Shown: positions 50,272 to 63,696 of the stretch, piece after piece | Layout: each line of letters opens with the position of its first letter | How positions within the stretch are numbered: the stretch's first letter is position 1 | Source: Trichinella spiralis | Lineage: Eukaryota; Nematoda; Enoplea; Trichinellida; Trichinellidae | Length of the DNA stretch: 64,000 nt | Direction of reading: 5' to 3' | Assembly (NCBI GenBank): GCA_000181795.3 | Contig: CM012953.1 | Span: 19,357,081-19,421,080, forward strand | Position numbers and translations under genes: made by a program | Notes under the pieces: model-generated | What the model saw: the letters and a program-made list of their open reading frames with translations, nothing else | The model's database searches: none | Told to the model about the DNA's origin: nothing

Positions 50272-53200
50272 TCACGACTCTTTTACGGTTGAACAACTTT
50301 CCGCTAGATGACCAAACACTAAAAATAAAGCATTCTCATTTTACCGTAAAGCACCCAACAAAAAATGAACACAAAAAATTTTCCTTTTATAAAAAAATTA
50401 TTAAATTCATTTAACACTATATTTAAATAAAGAACCTGAATAAATACAATTGGATAGACGACAAAAAAAACAACCTACTTTCGCATCGTTCACAATATGG
50501 TCTTAGAGCAAGGGGATCGCCACCATAATTGCTGTGATTCATCAACTCTTGTTTATAAAGTTCGCACTCTTCTGTATCATGAGCATCAAAAATCTCACAA
50601 ACATCACAAAATTTTCGCAGCTGTCGCAAAGCTGAAACATCTGATTGACTGAAAAATGAAAAAAATCAAATTAATAAATTTATTCAATAATATCGAACAA
50701 GTGATATCGGTTTTGAAAACAAAAGTTACGGATCAATGAAATTCTCTTGCAAAGTGTTGCTGCAATTCAACCCAGGATGATTCGTGAATCGGTCAATTTC
50801 TACCTTCTGGTTTGCAATTATGGATTCGAGAAATTCTATAACTTTTGACTGTTGAACAGTATCGAGCCCATCGCATTCCGTTTGCTAAAAAAATAAACAG
50901 ATGAAATATATCTACAAAGCTGTGTAACATTAAGCGAACACACCGCCGATCAGTTGTATAAAAAGCACCATAATTACAACAAATAATAAATGAATATCAC
51001 GTAGTGTAAGTAATCAAATTATTTATACATTGAAAAAATAATCAAACCAATCGGAAATACTTTCATGCAACATGCGACAAGTGACTAGCTGAGCAAATGC
51101 AAAATACAATTCCACATAATAATTCTTCAGTGAGTACAATGACTTTCCCTAGAGTATGGACAAGCTCGAATACAATAAATTGCAAAGCAAATTCAATATT
51201 TATTATTGAAAATCTAATCACAGATAACATACGTTATTATCATCAAAATGAGAAAAGTTTCTGTGACTGGTCAGCTGAATAAGCTTGCCATATTGCTGTT
51301 CATTTACCAAACTACGCTTTATTTTGATGTCAGTTATAATTGTATTCATTTGCCGTCAACCTGAATATTGCTAACAAGTTCAGTAAGCAATTATTAAAAG
51401 GAGAAAAACACACACACTTACTACATATATGTATGTAATAAGCGGTAACAATGAGAAATACAAGAAAGAATAAAATAAAATTTTCAAAAGAAAACCGATT
51501 ATGAAGCTCGATAATTATAATAACTTCCGGGTAAAAATAACTAATTTACCGTATCTTTCGATGAAGACAGTGACTGTTTATTAGCTTGACGCAGAGAAAT
51601 CACTTCATTACGTAAAAAATTCAATTCAGCGTCAACTTTACAACAATAATCCACCTTCTCCGAAAGATCAAGTTTTAATGCTAAAAATGAAAAATGAACA
51701 ATTTGAAAATGGGGGAAAAAGCTTTCAAATATGAATCATTTAACCATCAATTTCCTTTTGCCTGCTTTCCAGAAGAGGATTCATTTTCTGAATTTGTTGC
51801 TGCAATTGCAAAATTTGATTCCGACGTTCCAAATCCAAATTGGAAAAGGAATTTTTTTCGCTGTTTAATTTCTCTTCAAGCACTGCCAATTTCATATTCG
51901 CTTCTAGCAAAGCTTTGCTACTCTCGTCTTCTTCACTCTGAATAAATAACATAATCTTCGTTCATTATGATTAAAAAAATTTTTTTTCTTCAAAAATCAA
52001 AGTCACAATACTTTCTTATTTTCATGTGATTCAATTGTTTCATTCAATTTTATCTTCGAGAATGCTGTACACAACTCCATGTCTAAGAAAAAACCTTTTG
52101 CCCCTTATTCATATCGCCAGTAAGATGACAATACAAGTATTACCGAATGAAGTAGACGAATCTTTTCTCTATAAAATGGAATACAACGAAATAATCCAAT
52201 ACAATCCGCTACATGTACATAAATGACAACTTACATCTACAGATACTGCATTGCTTTCAGATAAGACTTTCTGTTTCAACATAGAATTTTCTAATTCTAA
52301 AAAAGTAGACAAAAAAAAAGAATAAAACTAAACAAAAGAGTTATGTGAACAGAAAAAATTGTCAAAACCTTTCAATTTTTCAGCATATGTGGAAGCATTT
52401 TCTTTCTAAATTGAATAAGATGAATGAAAGAATTCTTCAATTACCTTTAATTATTTAATTCACCTCTTTTTGTGCTATTTCTTTCGCCTGAATCAACTCT
52501 TGCTTCGCTTGATCAAGCATATGATGAAGATTAGCGTTGTTCTTTTGTACATTATCGAAATTTTCCATTAAAATTTTACATTTTTCTTCAAGCTTGGAAT
52601 TATTCTTAAAGAAAAGAATTTAAAAATATTAGCAAGTAATGGGTATGTATGTTTATGTATCACTTCTTTAATATCATTGATCTCAGCATTACTGTTCAGA
52701 GTTCGCAAATCACAAAGTTCCTTTTTCAACTGATCATGCTACAAAATCAAACAGTCGACAAAATGCAGTTTAAAAATAAGCGACCACATTCAATTTACCT
52801 CCGCTGACAATATTTTCATTTCCTCTTGTAGATTTTTGTACTTTTCCATTGTCATTAATTCTTGGCTTTCTGTTTTATTTCTTTCTTCTTCTAAAGCTGA
52901 AAGTCTCAATTTTAAATCATTTTTCAAGCACATTTCTTCTTCCATTCGAAATTCCAAATCATCCGCTTTTCTAAACAATACAAATGAGCAGAATTTACAA
53001 AAATACAGTAGAATACAAAATTTGCATTGCAAATCATAAACAAACATACTGTTTCTCTGTTTCGCACATTTCTCGCCAATGTTTGCATTCTTTTTCGCTA
53101 GTTTCCAAAGCAGTTTGCAAGAAATCAATTTTAATACGAAAATCATCCGCAGTACGTTTCTCTTCTTCTCTGAGATTTTCAACTTCATTCTTAGTCTGCA

Positions 53201-55022
53201 AAAATAACCCACTGATTATCAAAAATCTGCTCAATTTTTTGAACATCATTCAAACTGTCATAGTCAAATAAAATAACATTTAAAAAGAAATTTTATTTCA
53301 TCAAATTTTCATTTTACTAATTGTATTGATAATTTATTAAAAAGATCAAATCACAAACCTGCTCCAATGTTTTCAACAATTGTGCGAGTTCACTTCTGTC
53401 AGCATCTCTTTCCTGAATCAACTGTTCCACGTGCTGTTCTTTTTCTTTCAAAGCATTCTTAATAATTATAATCAACAAGCATACAATAAAGTTCAATAAA
53501 CTGATTCAATAAATTAATTAATTAGCTTACGTGAAGAGCAGTCACTGTAGGTGTGCTAGAAGAAGAATTTGGACTCAACGAATCAGATTTAAGACGACGT
53601 AAATCATTCTAAATGAACACTACTACTATTACACTAAGAACAATTGAAACAATTACAACTTCTTCATTGAAAAAAAATAAATTCATTCCATTGAAAAAAC
53701 TACATAATATAAATAGTGATAAAAAATTTAAGATGAAAATATTAAAAATTTTAAGATTGTATTCAATACTTTCAATGGCGTGTTGCACGAGGTGGACAAA
53801 GCGTTGACACCGAGTCTTATCCGACGTGATGCAGAACTGTGAATGGATGACAAACTGGTAAGTGATTCTTGACTTCCCATTAAACTTTGATTGCGTCGAG
53901 TTCGTACAATTGACGCAACGTTGTGTCGTACAATTGGAGTTTTCTTCCCCGTTTCAGTGTCAAAATTTGGAAATGTTTCCAAAACCACTTTATGTGCAGG
54001 AGCAAATAACCCGTACAACGGCTTGCAAGTGAAATACCTAAAATCGAAACAAACTTATATAAGGAAATGTATCCCAATTTTTTTAAAATAAACATTAAAC
54101 CTTTTTCTATGAACAGAACCATCATTTTTCCCATACGGCTGATCCAACTCGATTCCAGCCCAAATTCCTTCAGCAAAATCAGTTGGACCCAAGAAACGCA
54201 ATACACCACGTCGGCATCCGCCGGCAGACACGCGATCACCGACCCGTAAATTATGATCCTCTTCTGCTGCTGTCGAAGCCGACTCTTGTTGGGATTCATC
54301 TAAAATTTTTATTTTTCATCAACAATATTTTTATTTACCTAATCAAAAATCAACAACAACAACAATCATCGTCACAATATATGATGCAGCATGCTAATGA
54401 AAAGTTAACAATATAAAAAAATTACTGATTTAAAAAAAATAAATAAATATTTTTGGCATTCAACGTTTAAAAATCAAATCTGAATCTAGTTTAGCAAAAA
54501 TGTCTGAATCACCATGAAATGCTGAAGCGGCGTCCGGTTGTTGAATTACTACTGGCTGTTTGCTTAGTTTAGATAGTCTGCAGAATAACCCATAATTTGG
54601 AGCACACTAAATTTATTCAAACACATTTTCTTGATATAATTGCTCAACGTCGACATATTTGTCGTCTTTCTATTATTATACCTGAAAATACATAACACCC
54701 GCAACTGATCCGTTATTTTTCCCAACTGGCTCATCCAGAACAACACCAGCCCATTCACCGGGTGCAAATCTTGTATCGCCAACAAATGCAATCCTGCCAG
54801 GTACTGTACCACCAACGTAACACCTATCACCCACTAGCCACTTGCTTGCAACGCAAGATGAAACACTCAACAGTGATTCTTTGCCTGTAAACCAAAACAA
54901 TTTTAAACATTTGCAATCACAAAAATCCAACAAATACTATTTATGCGTGTTAACAACTTTGCATTTGCATATCTAGGTATAGCAGACTTCTTCAGAGGCT
55001 TCTTGGAGTCTTCTTTCTCCAT
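50272..55022 (-). CDS. CLIP-170 family microtubule plus-end protein
   Basis: 19 exons from ATG 55022 to the stop at 50272, all phase-consistent, give about 805 residues. N-terminus: basic [15 protein letters not shown]-Gly 1: [41 protein letters not shown]-Gly 2: [38 protein letters not shown]. Then a Ser/Arg-rich stretch and about 450 residues of coiled coil (exons 53608..51550). C-terminus: two CCHC knuckles, [16 protein letters not shown] and [15 protein letters not shown], the latter completed by the tiny last exon 50318..50272. CAP-Gly domains bind tubulin and EB1 tails, and the knuckles recruit dynactin and LIS1. It is much shorter than human CLIP-170 because the coiled coil is reduced. 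Exon 52074..52012 has a weak acceptor (ATGGAG) and is the least certain. Confidence 0.94.
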
Positions 55023-58000
55023 GACTGCTTTCGAACAACTAAATTACGAAAATTAATATTTTCGTAATTAGCAAAAAAAAGCAATTAATATATTGTTTTC
55101 CTAATGCATGATAAATAGAAAATAAATTATTTATTTATTTACTGCGCTAAATTTAAAATGAAATCACGTCAAAATGTGCATAAATCAGTTTCATTAGGTC
55201 AGTGTAATTTTCCGCACCATCTACCTTCATCTGCACACTTCGGCTATACTGGACATCACGTAAGACATATCAAAAATAATTTCAAAAACTCCCTACCAAC
55301 AACACAAACACAAGTTTACCAATTAAACTATATGAAGGTATAATTAATATTTGCCTGCTGTTTCTGTTCAGATACTTTTGCACCCTATTACGATGCCTGT
55401 AAAGCCCGCAGGGTATTTTATATCAGCAATTGCTACATTAAATGAGTTTAATTACTAATGCAATTATTAAAAGGGACTAAAATTTTACCTCAATGAAAAA
55501 TTTTATCACGTACGAATATAAACTTATTTTTCAAAAAATATTCAAAAATCATACATGCAAAATTTTCATATAAAGGAAACAAAGTGAAAAAGAATTCTCG
55601 TCTAATAAATGGAACAAAAAATAATACCAAATTCTTTCTGACATTTCAGTAAAGTAAGTCATTACTAGCTATTTATATTATGCAATATATGTCAGTTCCG
55701 GTTTTATAAAATCAAGCTCAACCACATAAACCATTTTATGGCATTCAATATTTAACAACAATATAACTGTACGACAGAAATAAATGGTATATGATGAGAA
55801 GCACAATTTTGAAATTAATAAAAAGAAAAATCAACTTTCAGTTCAAAAAAATAGCAGAAAAACATGAAAAAACACGTTTTTTATATTAAATACTTGTAGT
55901 GTTCTACACATTTGTAAAAATTAATTTCTCTACATAAACTGTGCTAATTAACATTTTAATAAAAACTGTAAAATAATTTACGGTGTTTCTTTCTGTTGCC
56001 CAAATTATATCCAGTGCCATTACTCATTGCTAACAGCATACCACAATGTAAAATAATAACTCATTAAATATAAAATTTAGATGCAAAAATGAACGAAAAC
56101 TAATGCAACTGAACAAAAAATTTTTAAGTTTCATATTGTTAAAATTTAAACCAATTTTCAAGACCAATAATACAATTCTTTACATATGAATAAAATTTAC
56201 AAACAAGTATCGAATTATCAAAAATGTTAGCATACAATTTCTTTTCAATTCTTCATTAAATATGAGAGCTTTCAAAACATCAGAAATTGTAGAAAAACCA
56301 AATCTGATAAAATTATCGATGCCTCTGCTAATAAAAAATCATCTCCCTAAGAAAAATTTAACATTTGCAACACAACTTCTTCATTTTAATCAATCTGCAG
56401 TAAGTTTATTGTGCCTATTTCAATATAGCATTGCCTATTAAATAATACGCAAATTTATGCAAAAATTAAGGCAACAAACAAGTTAACATTATTAAAAGTT
56501 TAAAAATTAACTAAAAATAATTGCAATACCTAAGATAAAATGAACTATAAATTTATAAAAGCAAAAAAATTTTCATTCACATGCATACATACTGCAGAAA
56601 ATGTAATTTCTCTAAAATATAAAGTGTAATAAAAGTGAAACATACACGCAATGTAACAGTTGCTAAGTCAGTTCTTACGAATTGATATTAAATGCACTAA
56701 TTAAATTTAGCTGTAGTTTGAAATCTGACAAAGCATTAAAAAATAATGGAGATAATGTTGGGAATATAAGGCAAAATTAAAAAATTTTATTTCTCAAGAA
56801 TTCAGCAATTCATTTGGAAAAAATGCATTTCACAAAAACATGAAAATACTTACAATTTTTATGGGGATTAAAGCGACGAATAATAAAACGATAAATCACA
56901 CTCGGATGGAAGATTACATTGCGCAATGGACGTAGTAAAATGACAAACAGATTTGCAAAATAATACAGTAAACAAACCATACTGTAATTAAGTAGGATGC
57001 ATAATATTAGAATGGTATGTATGGAATTCGAAGTTTTATTTACGTAGTACAATGCTTGTTCGTAAAAAGATTATTATACTTATGTACGCAATAACGAATT
57101 TTATATTAGTGTAACAACTTTCTTTAAATGCTATTAAGAGTTTAAATTCATTTCAAGAAGTATAGAATATTATTATTTAATAATATTAACAAATGAAAGA
57201 ATTTTGTAATTATTTAAAATAAAATGCATTTAATTTTTTAATATTAAGTTACTGACTACTTCAACGTAGTGGAGCTTTTACATAAATAAGTAATTAAAAA
57301 ATTATGTCCTCAGAACAACAAGCCAGTTTAACCAGTTCCACAAGCAGTTGAGTTTGTTATTTCAAAATTGATTTATAATATTACATCTATTTTGATTTGT
57401 TTAGTTCAGAACTAAATATTGAACTTTAAATTCGTATTTATTATGCTTTACTGTTTTTTTACTTTATTTTTACACTATGGATATAAATATTTATCTGCAG
57501 AATTTTAATTTAGCACTTATTTGGCAACTTAAATAACATTACTTTCCAAACTTTCAGTTTTTACACTCGACTACAAATTGAAACTTGACAAGAGCAAACA
57601 ATATGTGTAAATTTAAATATTAAATGAAAACAAAAAATATCGTAGCTGCTGCAACAGCACGCCTATGCAGTAAGTTGTATAGGCGGTTCGTTCAGAGTTG
57701 TTTATTTTGACATAGTCGAAAGGGGTTCAGCGTTACTGATGACGCAATAAGCTAATCTGAAGAATTCTTTTGCTGGGCACATCTCACGGCTTAATGAAAT
57801 GGCAGAATGATGGCAGTTGCCTAAGCACGCAACAGTCGAAGAATAAAGAGGCGACTGGGATTGGCGCTCAGCTAAGAACCTTATAACCAACTGTCCCTCA
57901 CAATTTAAATTCGTTTTTATCAATATTTTCATCTTATATGAATTCTTACCTCTCTTACCAATCAAAACATACATACGTTATATGTTCAATTAGGCGCTGT

Positions 58001-58212
58001 TTTCTGGTGAGTGAATAAAAAAAGCATTCTTTTTGTAACTACCAGCAAGTGAAGAAAGTAACAAAATTTGGTTGCTATTGCAAAACCGCTTTGTCATTTC
58101 CCCAAATATAAGTAGATTCCTAAAGTTATGACGCAAACAGAAAAAGCGCGTGAAACAAGGCCCATTCATAAAGTCATTCATTAGTATCTATAAAATTTGG
58201 TTGAAAAACGGT
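55023..58212. other. AT-rich intergenic region, 3.2 kb
   Basis: Upstream of the CLIP-170 homologue. Low-complexity AT sequence with a slightly GC-richer patch at 57640..57900. Short frames (for example 57974..57702 minus) show no recognisable domain. No gene supported. Confidence 0.4.
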
Positions 58213-58284
58213 TGCGTGGACCGGGAGTCGAACCCGGATCGATTGCTTGGAAGGCAACCATGCTAACCGCTACACCATCCACGC
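58213..58284 (-). tRNA. tRNA-Gly (TCC)
   Basis: 72 bases on the minus strand fold as a cloverleaf. Acceptor GCGTGGA pairs with TCCACGC and is followed by discriminator A. The anticodon stem GTTGC/GCAAT with a G:T closing pair encloses loop CTTCCAA, anticodon TCC. The T arm is CCGGG-TTCGACT-CCCGG, and the D arm TGGTGTAGCGGTTAGCA carries the A box. No intron. A T-run follows the gene on the minus strand, consistent with Pol III termination. Confidence 0.95.
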
Positions 58285-59171
58285 TCTGTCATTAAACTGC
58301 CAATCATTTTTTAATTAATAAATTATTAGCATAACTTTGTAATAAAAGCACTAAATAATACTTTCTTATTTCAAAAACATTTACAAAATTGTTACATTTA
58401 TAAACAAGAACTAAACAATTTATTAGAGTCATTTATTAGAGTTTATTAGAGTAACCATATCGCATTTATTAGAGTAACCATAGATCTTCTTACATATTAC
58501 AAGTATCTTACAAGTCGCTTTTATTATATTTAACCAACGAGCAACAACAGTATAAAGCTGATTGATTTAATATATGAAAGGGCAGTTTTGCTCATTTATG
58601 TCCAAGTTTGTTGTTTTGAGCTGCTCTTCTGAAGTATTTTTCTTTTCTTGACATAATTATTAATAGGCTATTTTTTTGGCGTATATAATTCAAGATTCCA
58701 TAATGCGTATTGTTGTCGGATGGCGCAATATTTGATGTCTCATTGGCCAAAAATCTTTAAAACATTCACATTTCAAAAGTTATGCATTAAATTTATGCAA
58801 AAAATGAAAAACACTGTAGCTTATAATTTAGTTAAATTAAAAATTTGAAAACTGAACTCGATGTCACGACTGTAGGCCGACGACCAACTAGTCCTGAAAT
58901 ATCTAAGGCCGATGCAACAAATATACGATGATCTGGCAAGCGATGCCTCCACCGGCTTAGATACTGCAACGTGAGAGAGAACATGTCGGGCACATAATGC
59001 ACAGCAACCGCGCCCGGAGACTTCTACGCCATCCGGCAACACGGCAGGAACCGCGGTTCGCTGCCAAACAGACAAATTAAATGCACGTAACTATTATTCA
59101 ATGCATACTTTCCAAATGTTCAGAAAAAACAATATTTATAAAAAATTTATTTTGAAAACTGTAAAACAAAT
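58285..59171. other. Intergenic between tRNA-Gly and GFM2
   Basis: AT-rich except 58860..59070, which is GC-richer and holds an 84-codon minus frame without recognisable similarity; it is possibly transposon debris. The GFM2 3' UTR falls at the right end. Confidence 0.4.
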
Positions 59172-61496
59172 TTACAAATTCATACCGGTCAATCGACGAA
59201 GCACAATGTCACTCTGATCACGTGTCATTGGTTCATAAGCAACACCGATCATGTGAAACTGTCCCATACCTGAAGTCAATGTTCGAAGGCATGTGGCGTA
59301 ACCTTGCAACTCTTGCAAAGGTACTTTCGCGTGTATGCATTTCACACCGTTTTCAACATCTAAATTCAAATCCAACACTTTAGCCCGACGATGATTCAAA
59401 TCTCTCAATACATCATGTCCAAAATTGGATGGGATGGAAATTTTCAATTCTGATACCGGCTCTAGTAGAATTGAATTAGCTCCAGCCATAGCTTCCAATA
59501 AGCACTGACTAGTGCAGGCAGCAATAGCTGCTACGGGTACACCGCGGTCCACTTCCAACTTCTGCACAACAATATCTACATCCACAACGAGCGAATTGAG
59601 AAGTGGACCATGTGAACAAGCATTAAAACAGCCATCGATGACTGAATTTAATATAAACTGTGGATAGCAATCTTCAAGTGCCTTTTCTCCTTGTTCATGA
59701 ATCCATCGAACTTTCTTAAGCGGTCCGGCACCTGGTGCAGGTTCGACCTTCAATTCCACTGCTACTGACCGATCCGTCGATCCAACAAAATGATGAATGC
59801 GTTTGGCACATGTCATCGGCACTGTCACCGTTTCACGATAGTTTACCTGAAGTGGACCCAAGAACACATCCAAACCATAGTCACGCTTCAGACGATCCTT
59901 GATAATTTCAACATGAAGCTCACCCATAGCTTCCAATATAGTCTGCTGTGAATCAGAATCAATCCTTGTGCGAATACTTGGATCTTCACGAGCTAGTTTT
60001 GTCAATGCCAAATCAAGCTTATTTTGCTCACTAACAGCACTGGGTTCCACTGTACAATAAAATACAGGTTCAGGAACATCAATTCCAGCCAAAATGGGAT
60101 GCTGATCATCTCTCCTTTCCAAACTGTCAACATTCTGCGCTTCAAATAACTTTTTAGCGTGTTCTGCAGTATGATGGCTGTCAACAATAGTATCACCTGT
60201 TAAATTGAATATTTTTACAAGGAAATTTCAATCAACAATCCTTTCATACTCACCAATTATGGTAGATTTCAAACCGGGCAATACAACAATCTGCCCTTGC
60301 GATGCAAATTCTGCCTCGTGCATCACATCTCCGTGAGGTATAAAAATTTTGGTGACTGATTCAATACAATTTCGATTGATGTTAAACACTTTGGAATTTT
60401 TCGACAAACTGCCCCCATACAAGCGAATATATGTCAATGGTCCCAAATAATGATCATGAACAATTTTGAAAGCTATACAACACAGTCGACCATTGTAAAA
60501 TTGCAAAACTGCAGGTATACAATCCAAAGGACTTGGCAAATACTGACAAATTGCGTTAAGCAATGGCTGAATGCCCCGATTGCGAAATGAACTGCCGCAA
60601 AGTACCGGAATGACACGTCGCCGGATGGTTGCTTGACGGAGACTTCTTTCCACATCAGCGCTGTTCAACGATGGCTCCTTGTCAGAAAGCAACATTTCAG
60701 CAAAGTGATCATCCAAATCGGCTAATTTTGATAATAAATTTTCCCTGTGCTTCAATTCGAAAGAATTTAATTCCTCTAAACAGCATGCTTTCTCATCGTA
60801 ACGCAAACCATTTTCTTCAGGCCAATAATAATGCATCATTCGCACCAAATCGGTCACGCCTGTCAAATGACCAGACAAATCGAATACAGGTGTGTTGATC
60901 AACAACGGTTCAACTTTCATTAATTTTCTTATAGAATCCAAGCAAAATTGCAAATTTGCATTGCTTTTGTCCAATTTGTTGATGTAAACCATCGATGGTA
61001 TTTGAAATTTTTCCGCTTGGTGCCATACGGTTAGTGTCTGCGCTTCCACGCCTTCTGAGCCATCCAAAATTACCAACGCCCCGTCGACCACACGCAACGA
61101 ACGTTCCACTTCCAAAGTGAAATCAACATGACCTGGCGTGTCTATCAAATTAAGCCGATAGAATGCCCAGTAAATGCTGACTATCGCCGAAGCGATTGTA
61201 ATGCCACGTTCCCTTTCCTGAACCATATAATCAGTTGTTGTAGTACCCGCATCAACCAAGCCGGGTTCGGAAATATTTCCTGACATGTAAAGCATTCTTT
61301 CGGTGGTTGTCGTTTTTCCGGCGTCAATATGAGCCACCAGTCCAATATTGCGTATTTTGGATATATCCAAATTTCGATCACATGCGTCATTATCCAAATA
61401 CACCTTTGGTCGCTTGACTTTATGATGAACAGAAACAGGCAACTTCGTGTGCATCAATCGGCGCAAAACCACTGTAGATAATGTTATTTTAATCAT
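59172..61496 (-). CDS. gfm2: Mitochondrial elongation factor G2 (ribosome-releasing factor 2)
   Basis: Two exons, 61496..60254 and 60196..59172, joined in phase (ATTG/GTGAGT to TTAACAG/GTGATAC), give 755 residues; human GFM2 is 779. The first 35 residues are basic and hydroxylated with few acids (MIKITLSTVVLRRLMHTK), a mitochondrial presequence. GTPase motifs: G1 AHIDAGKTTTTE, G2 RERGIT, G3 DTPGHVDFTLEVERSLR, G4 NKLD. Domain II and III segments follow, including PEPVFYCTVEPSA and ILEAMGELHVEI. Domain IV carries VNYRETV and GPLLNSLVVDVDI. Domain V ends with SGMGQFHM. GFM2 works with mitochondrial RRF to recycle ribosomes after termination rather than in translocation. Paralogue GFM1 is the alternative; overall length and the diverged domain IV favour GFM2. 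The intron splits domain II/III. Confidence 0.93.
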
Positions 61497-62083
61497 TTCA
61501 AAAGCAGAAAAGAAACATGAAATGTTCACCACAAAAGAAAAACTGACATGGATTTCTGCTTGAAAATACTAAAACAATTAATAAAAACAATTTGCAAATA
61601 AAAGTCCATCTTAACTGCTACAACATCTCATGTCGTTTCTTTAAAATTTCTATTTCAAATTATTATCATAATATCAAATGCAAAATGATGTAATGAAATG
61701 AAAAATTGATACACACTATCATATAATTAAAAAACAAAACGTAATAACATAAAATATACAGTATAAGGATACAGTATTTTAAAATGATGTTAAAATAATG
61801 TATTAATTATTGACGGTAAACATAAAACTTCAAATTAAAAATTTGTCTAGTGATGAAAAATTTTTTCAAGTAAAATAGCTTTGAACAAAACTTCTGTAAG
61901 AAATTATATTATTTTAGTACAAGTATTAATTGTAAAAAAAATATTTGATAGAACTTGAAGATCTTGTTTTGCAGTTGAGTATATCGTATTACAGTGATAA
62001 GCTCATACACTCTATTCGTGATTATTTACATTTGATCTCGATTGGCCACCATGTTAGGTTTAACTCACAGACCCAGAACGCTC
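61497..62083. other. Upstream region of GFM2
   Basis: AT-rich sequence containing the GFM2 promoter area. It ends at GCTC (62080..62083), the left target copy of the solo LTR. No gene seen. Confidence 0.5.
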
Positions 62084-62493
62084 TGTAGAGGACGCAGGTC
62101 GACGTCTAACACCTGTACTTGTCTAGACGACGAAATAGAAGAAGAAGAAGAATAATAAAGCTACCGTAAACAGATTGATACTTGAAGATTGGAAAAGGAT
62201 TACGGTAGTACGGTTGTTGGCAGTGAGCTGCAAGTGTAGTTATTAGTTCTGGAAATTTGCGGTGTCGGATCGGTGGCGGTCCTTGTTCGTATTTGTTAAT
62301 AAACACTGTGCACTTTACCCGTCTTTTGAACGCGACAATGCTACCGGGGAAAAGGGGCAGCAGAACTGAACGGAGAATATGACCGCGCGGACGAACCCGC
62401 CGGTCGACACCGGCCCGTCTCGCCTAGATGTGACTGTGATAATAGTCCGGTCGGGTTGACCAACGAGCCAGCCCGAGAGAGCGGCTCGTTACA
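62084..62493 (+). repeat. Solo LTR of the same gypsy family
   Basis: 410 bp starting TGTAGAGGACGCAG and ending GCGGCTCGTTACA. It has the same internal blocks as the LTRs at 44.6 and 49.5 kb (AATAAAGCTACCGTAA, GATTACGGTAGT, GTTAATAAACACTGTGC, AACCCGCCGGTCGACACCGG). Perfect 4-bp GCTC copies flank it (62080..62083 and 62494..62497). It is a product of LTR-LTR recombination after a full insertion, in the same orientation as the full element. Confidence 0.93.
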
Positions 62494-62865
62494 GCTCGAA
62501 CTGCTACTCATACTGTTGTCTCTCGGTGGAAATCAACTTCTCGCTTGAGAAATAAACTTGCATATCCTGCTTTGTCGATTCTTTGTTTGAATAGTATATT
62601 CTACAGACTACCTAGACGATACGGGAACGAACAGAAAATTATCTACAATCTACATTATTATCCGAAATGAAGATCAGCAGACCTTGGATTCCGTACCCTG
62701 TAGAACAGGAGCCAAGGAGCCCTTCTCACGTACGATAACTCCACACCTTGCACACACTGCCCTTTGCGAGACGGAGAACTTGGAATGCGATGTGTGAAGC
62801 AGGCTGGTGCACCAAGAAAACAACCTGATATGAAGATGACAATATCAATAACGGCTGCCGTTACA

Positions 62866-63120
62866 ACTGTTGAAGATGTGGAGACAAGAATATATTACCA
62901 TCCTGAACACCCAGGACAAATGGCGCCATAGCACGCGACACGAATCAAAAGAGGGTGACATCGTATTAATACACGAATTCGGTACGATATGCGCCAAATA
63001 TTTCATGGGAATGATAACTGAAATCCAGGCGAGTGAAGATGGCATCTTTTGATCAGAAAAGGTGAAAATAACCCAAGGAACGGTCGCAAGATAAAGCCGG
63101 TCGCTACGACTATTGGAACC
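62866..63120 (+). pseudogene. BEL/Pao pol C-terminal (DUF5641-like) fragment
   Basis: The frame reads MWRQEYITILNTQDKWRH, then EGDIVLIHE and MGMITEIQASEDG, followed by TGA and VKITQGTV. This order (WR.EYL..L..R.KW, then GDIVLI, then GR..E...G.DG, then V.V....G) matches the C-terminal domain that follows integrase in BEL/Pao polyproteins. It is interrupted by a stop at about 63050 and another at about 63092. Confidence 0.65.
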
Positions 63121-63267
63121 AGACAGCGACTAGTTGAATGTTGAACTCCGTTCATTTCTGATGATATTATGGAGGATGCAACGATACAAACCAATGTGTA
63201 AGCAAACAGAGATTCCAACAAGGAAAGTTTCCATGCATCTACAAAGGAAAACCGAAGCTTTCTCGGT

Positions 63268-63696
63268 TTGCTACTGCTCTCTGGATACCACTGCTTGGCA
63301 GATGCCAAGTACCACTTGACAATGGAACCGGACCTCACTGTAGATGCTGCATCTAAGACGATGAGCAGGAACAGATTCCATCAGCTGAAAAGGCTCCTGC
63401 ACTTTTCGGATAACCAAAACTTGTCTTCAGATGACGAAATGAGTAAGGTTAGCCCATTGTACCAAATGCTGAATGATCTCCAGTATGGTAATTTTTCATG
63501 AGTTTCTCTGCATTAATGAGTCTATGGTCCCATAATATGGTCGGCGCAGCTCGGAAATGTTAGTTCATAAGGGGAAAGCCGATTCACGTGGGCTACAAGG
63601 TCTGGATGCTTTGTGGCACGGATGGTTATCCTTACCACCTGAACATCTATCAAGGAAAGGAACCATCACCTGAAAGAGCGCTAGTCAGCGAATGAA
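63268..63696 (+). pseudogene. Second piggyBac transposase fragment
   Basis: Reads through TMSRNRFHQLKRLLHFSDNQ, VSPLYQMLND, then across stops INESMVP, GRRSSEM and GKPIHVGYKVWMLCGTDGYP, YHLNIYQGKE. These are core piggyBac transposase motifs including the first catalytic Asp region. Interrupted by stops at 63499, by a TAA after VP, and by a frameshift before GKPIH. The sequence differs from the copy at 45.8 kb, so it belongs to another subfamily. It lacks both ends. Confidence 0.8.

Noticed and set aside
57702-57974. 90-codon minus-strand frame near tRNA-Gly
   Set aside because: No domain, no splice context, biased composition; probably chance.
58860-59070. GC-richer minus-strand frame (84 codons) next to GFM2
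   Set aside because: No similarity recognised and no splice link to GFM2, whose stop is at 59172. Kept only as possible transposon debris.
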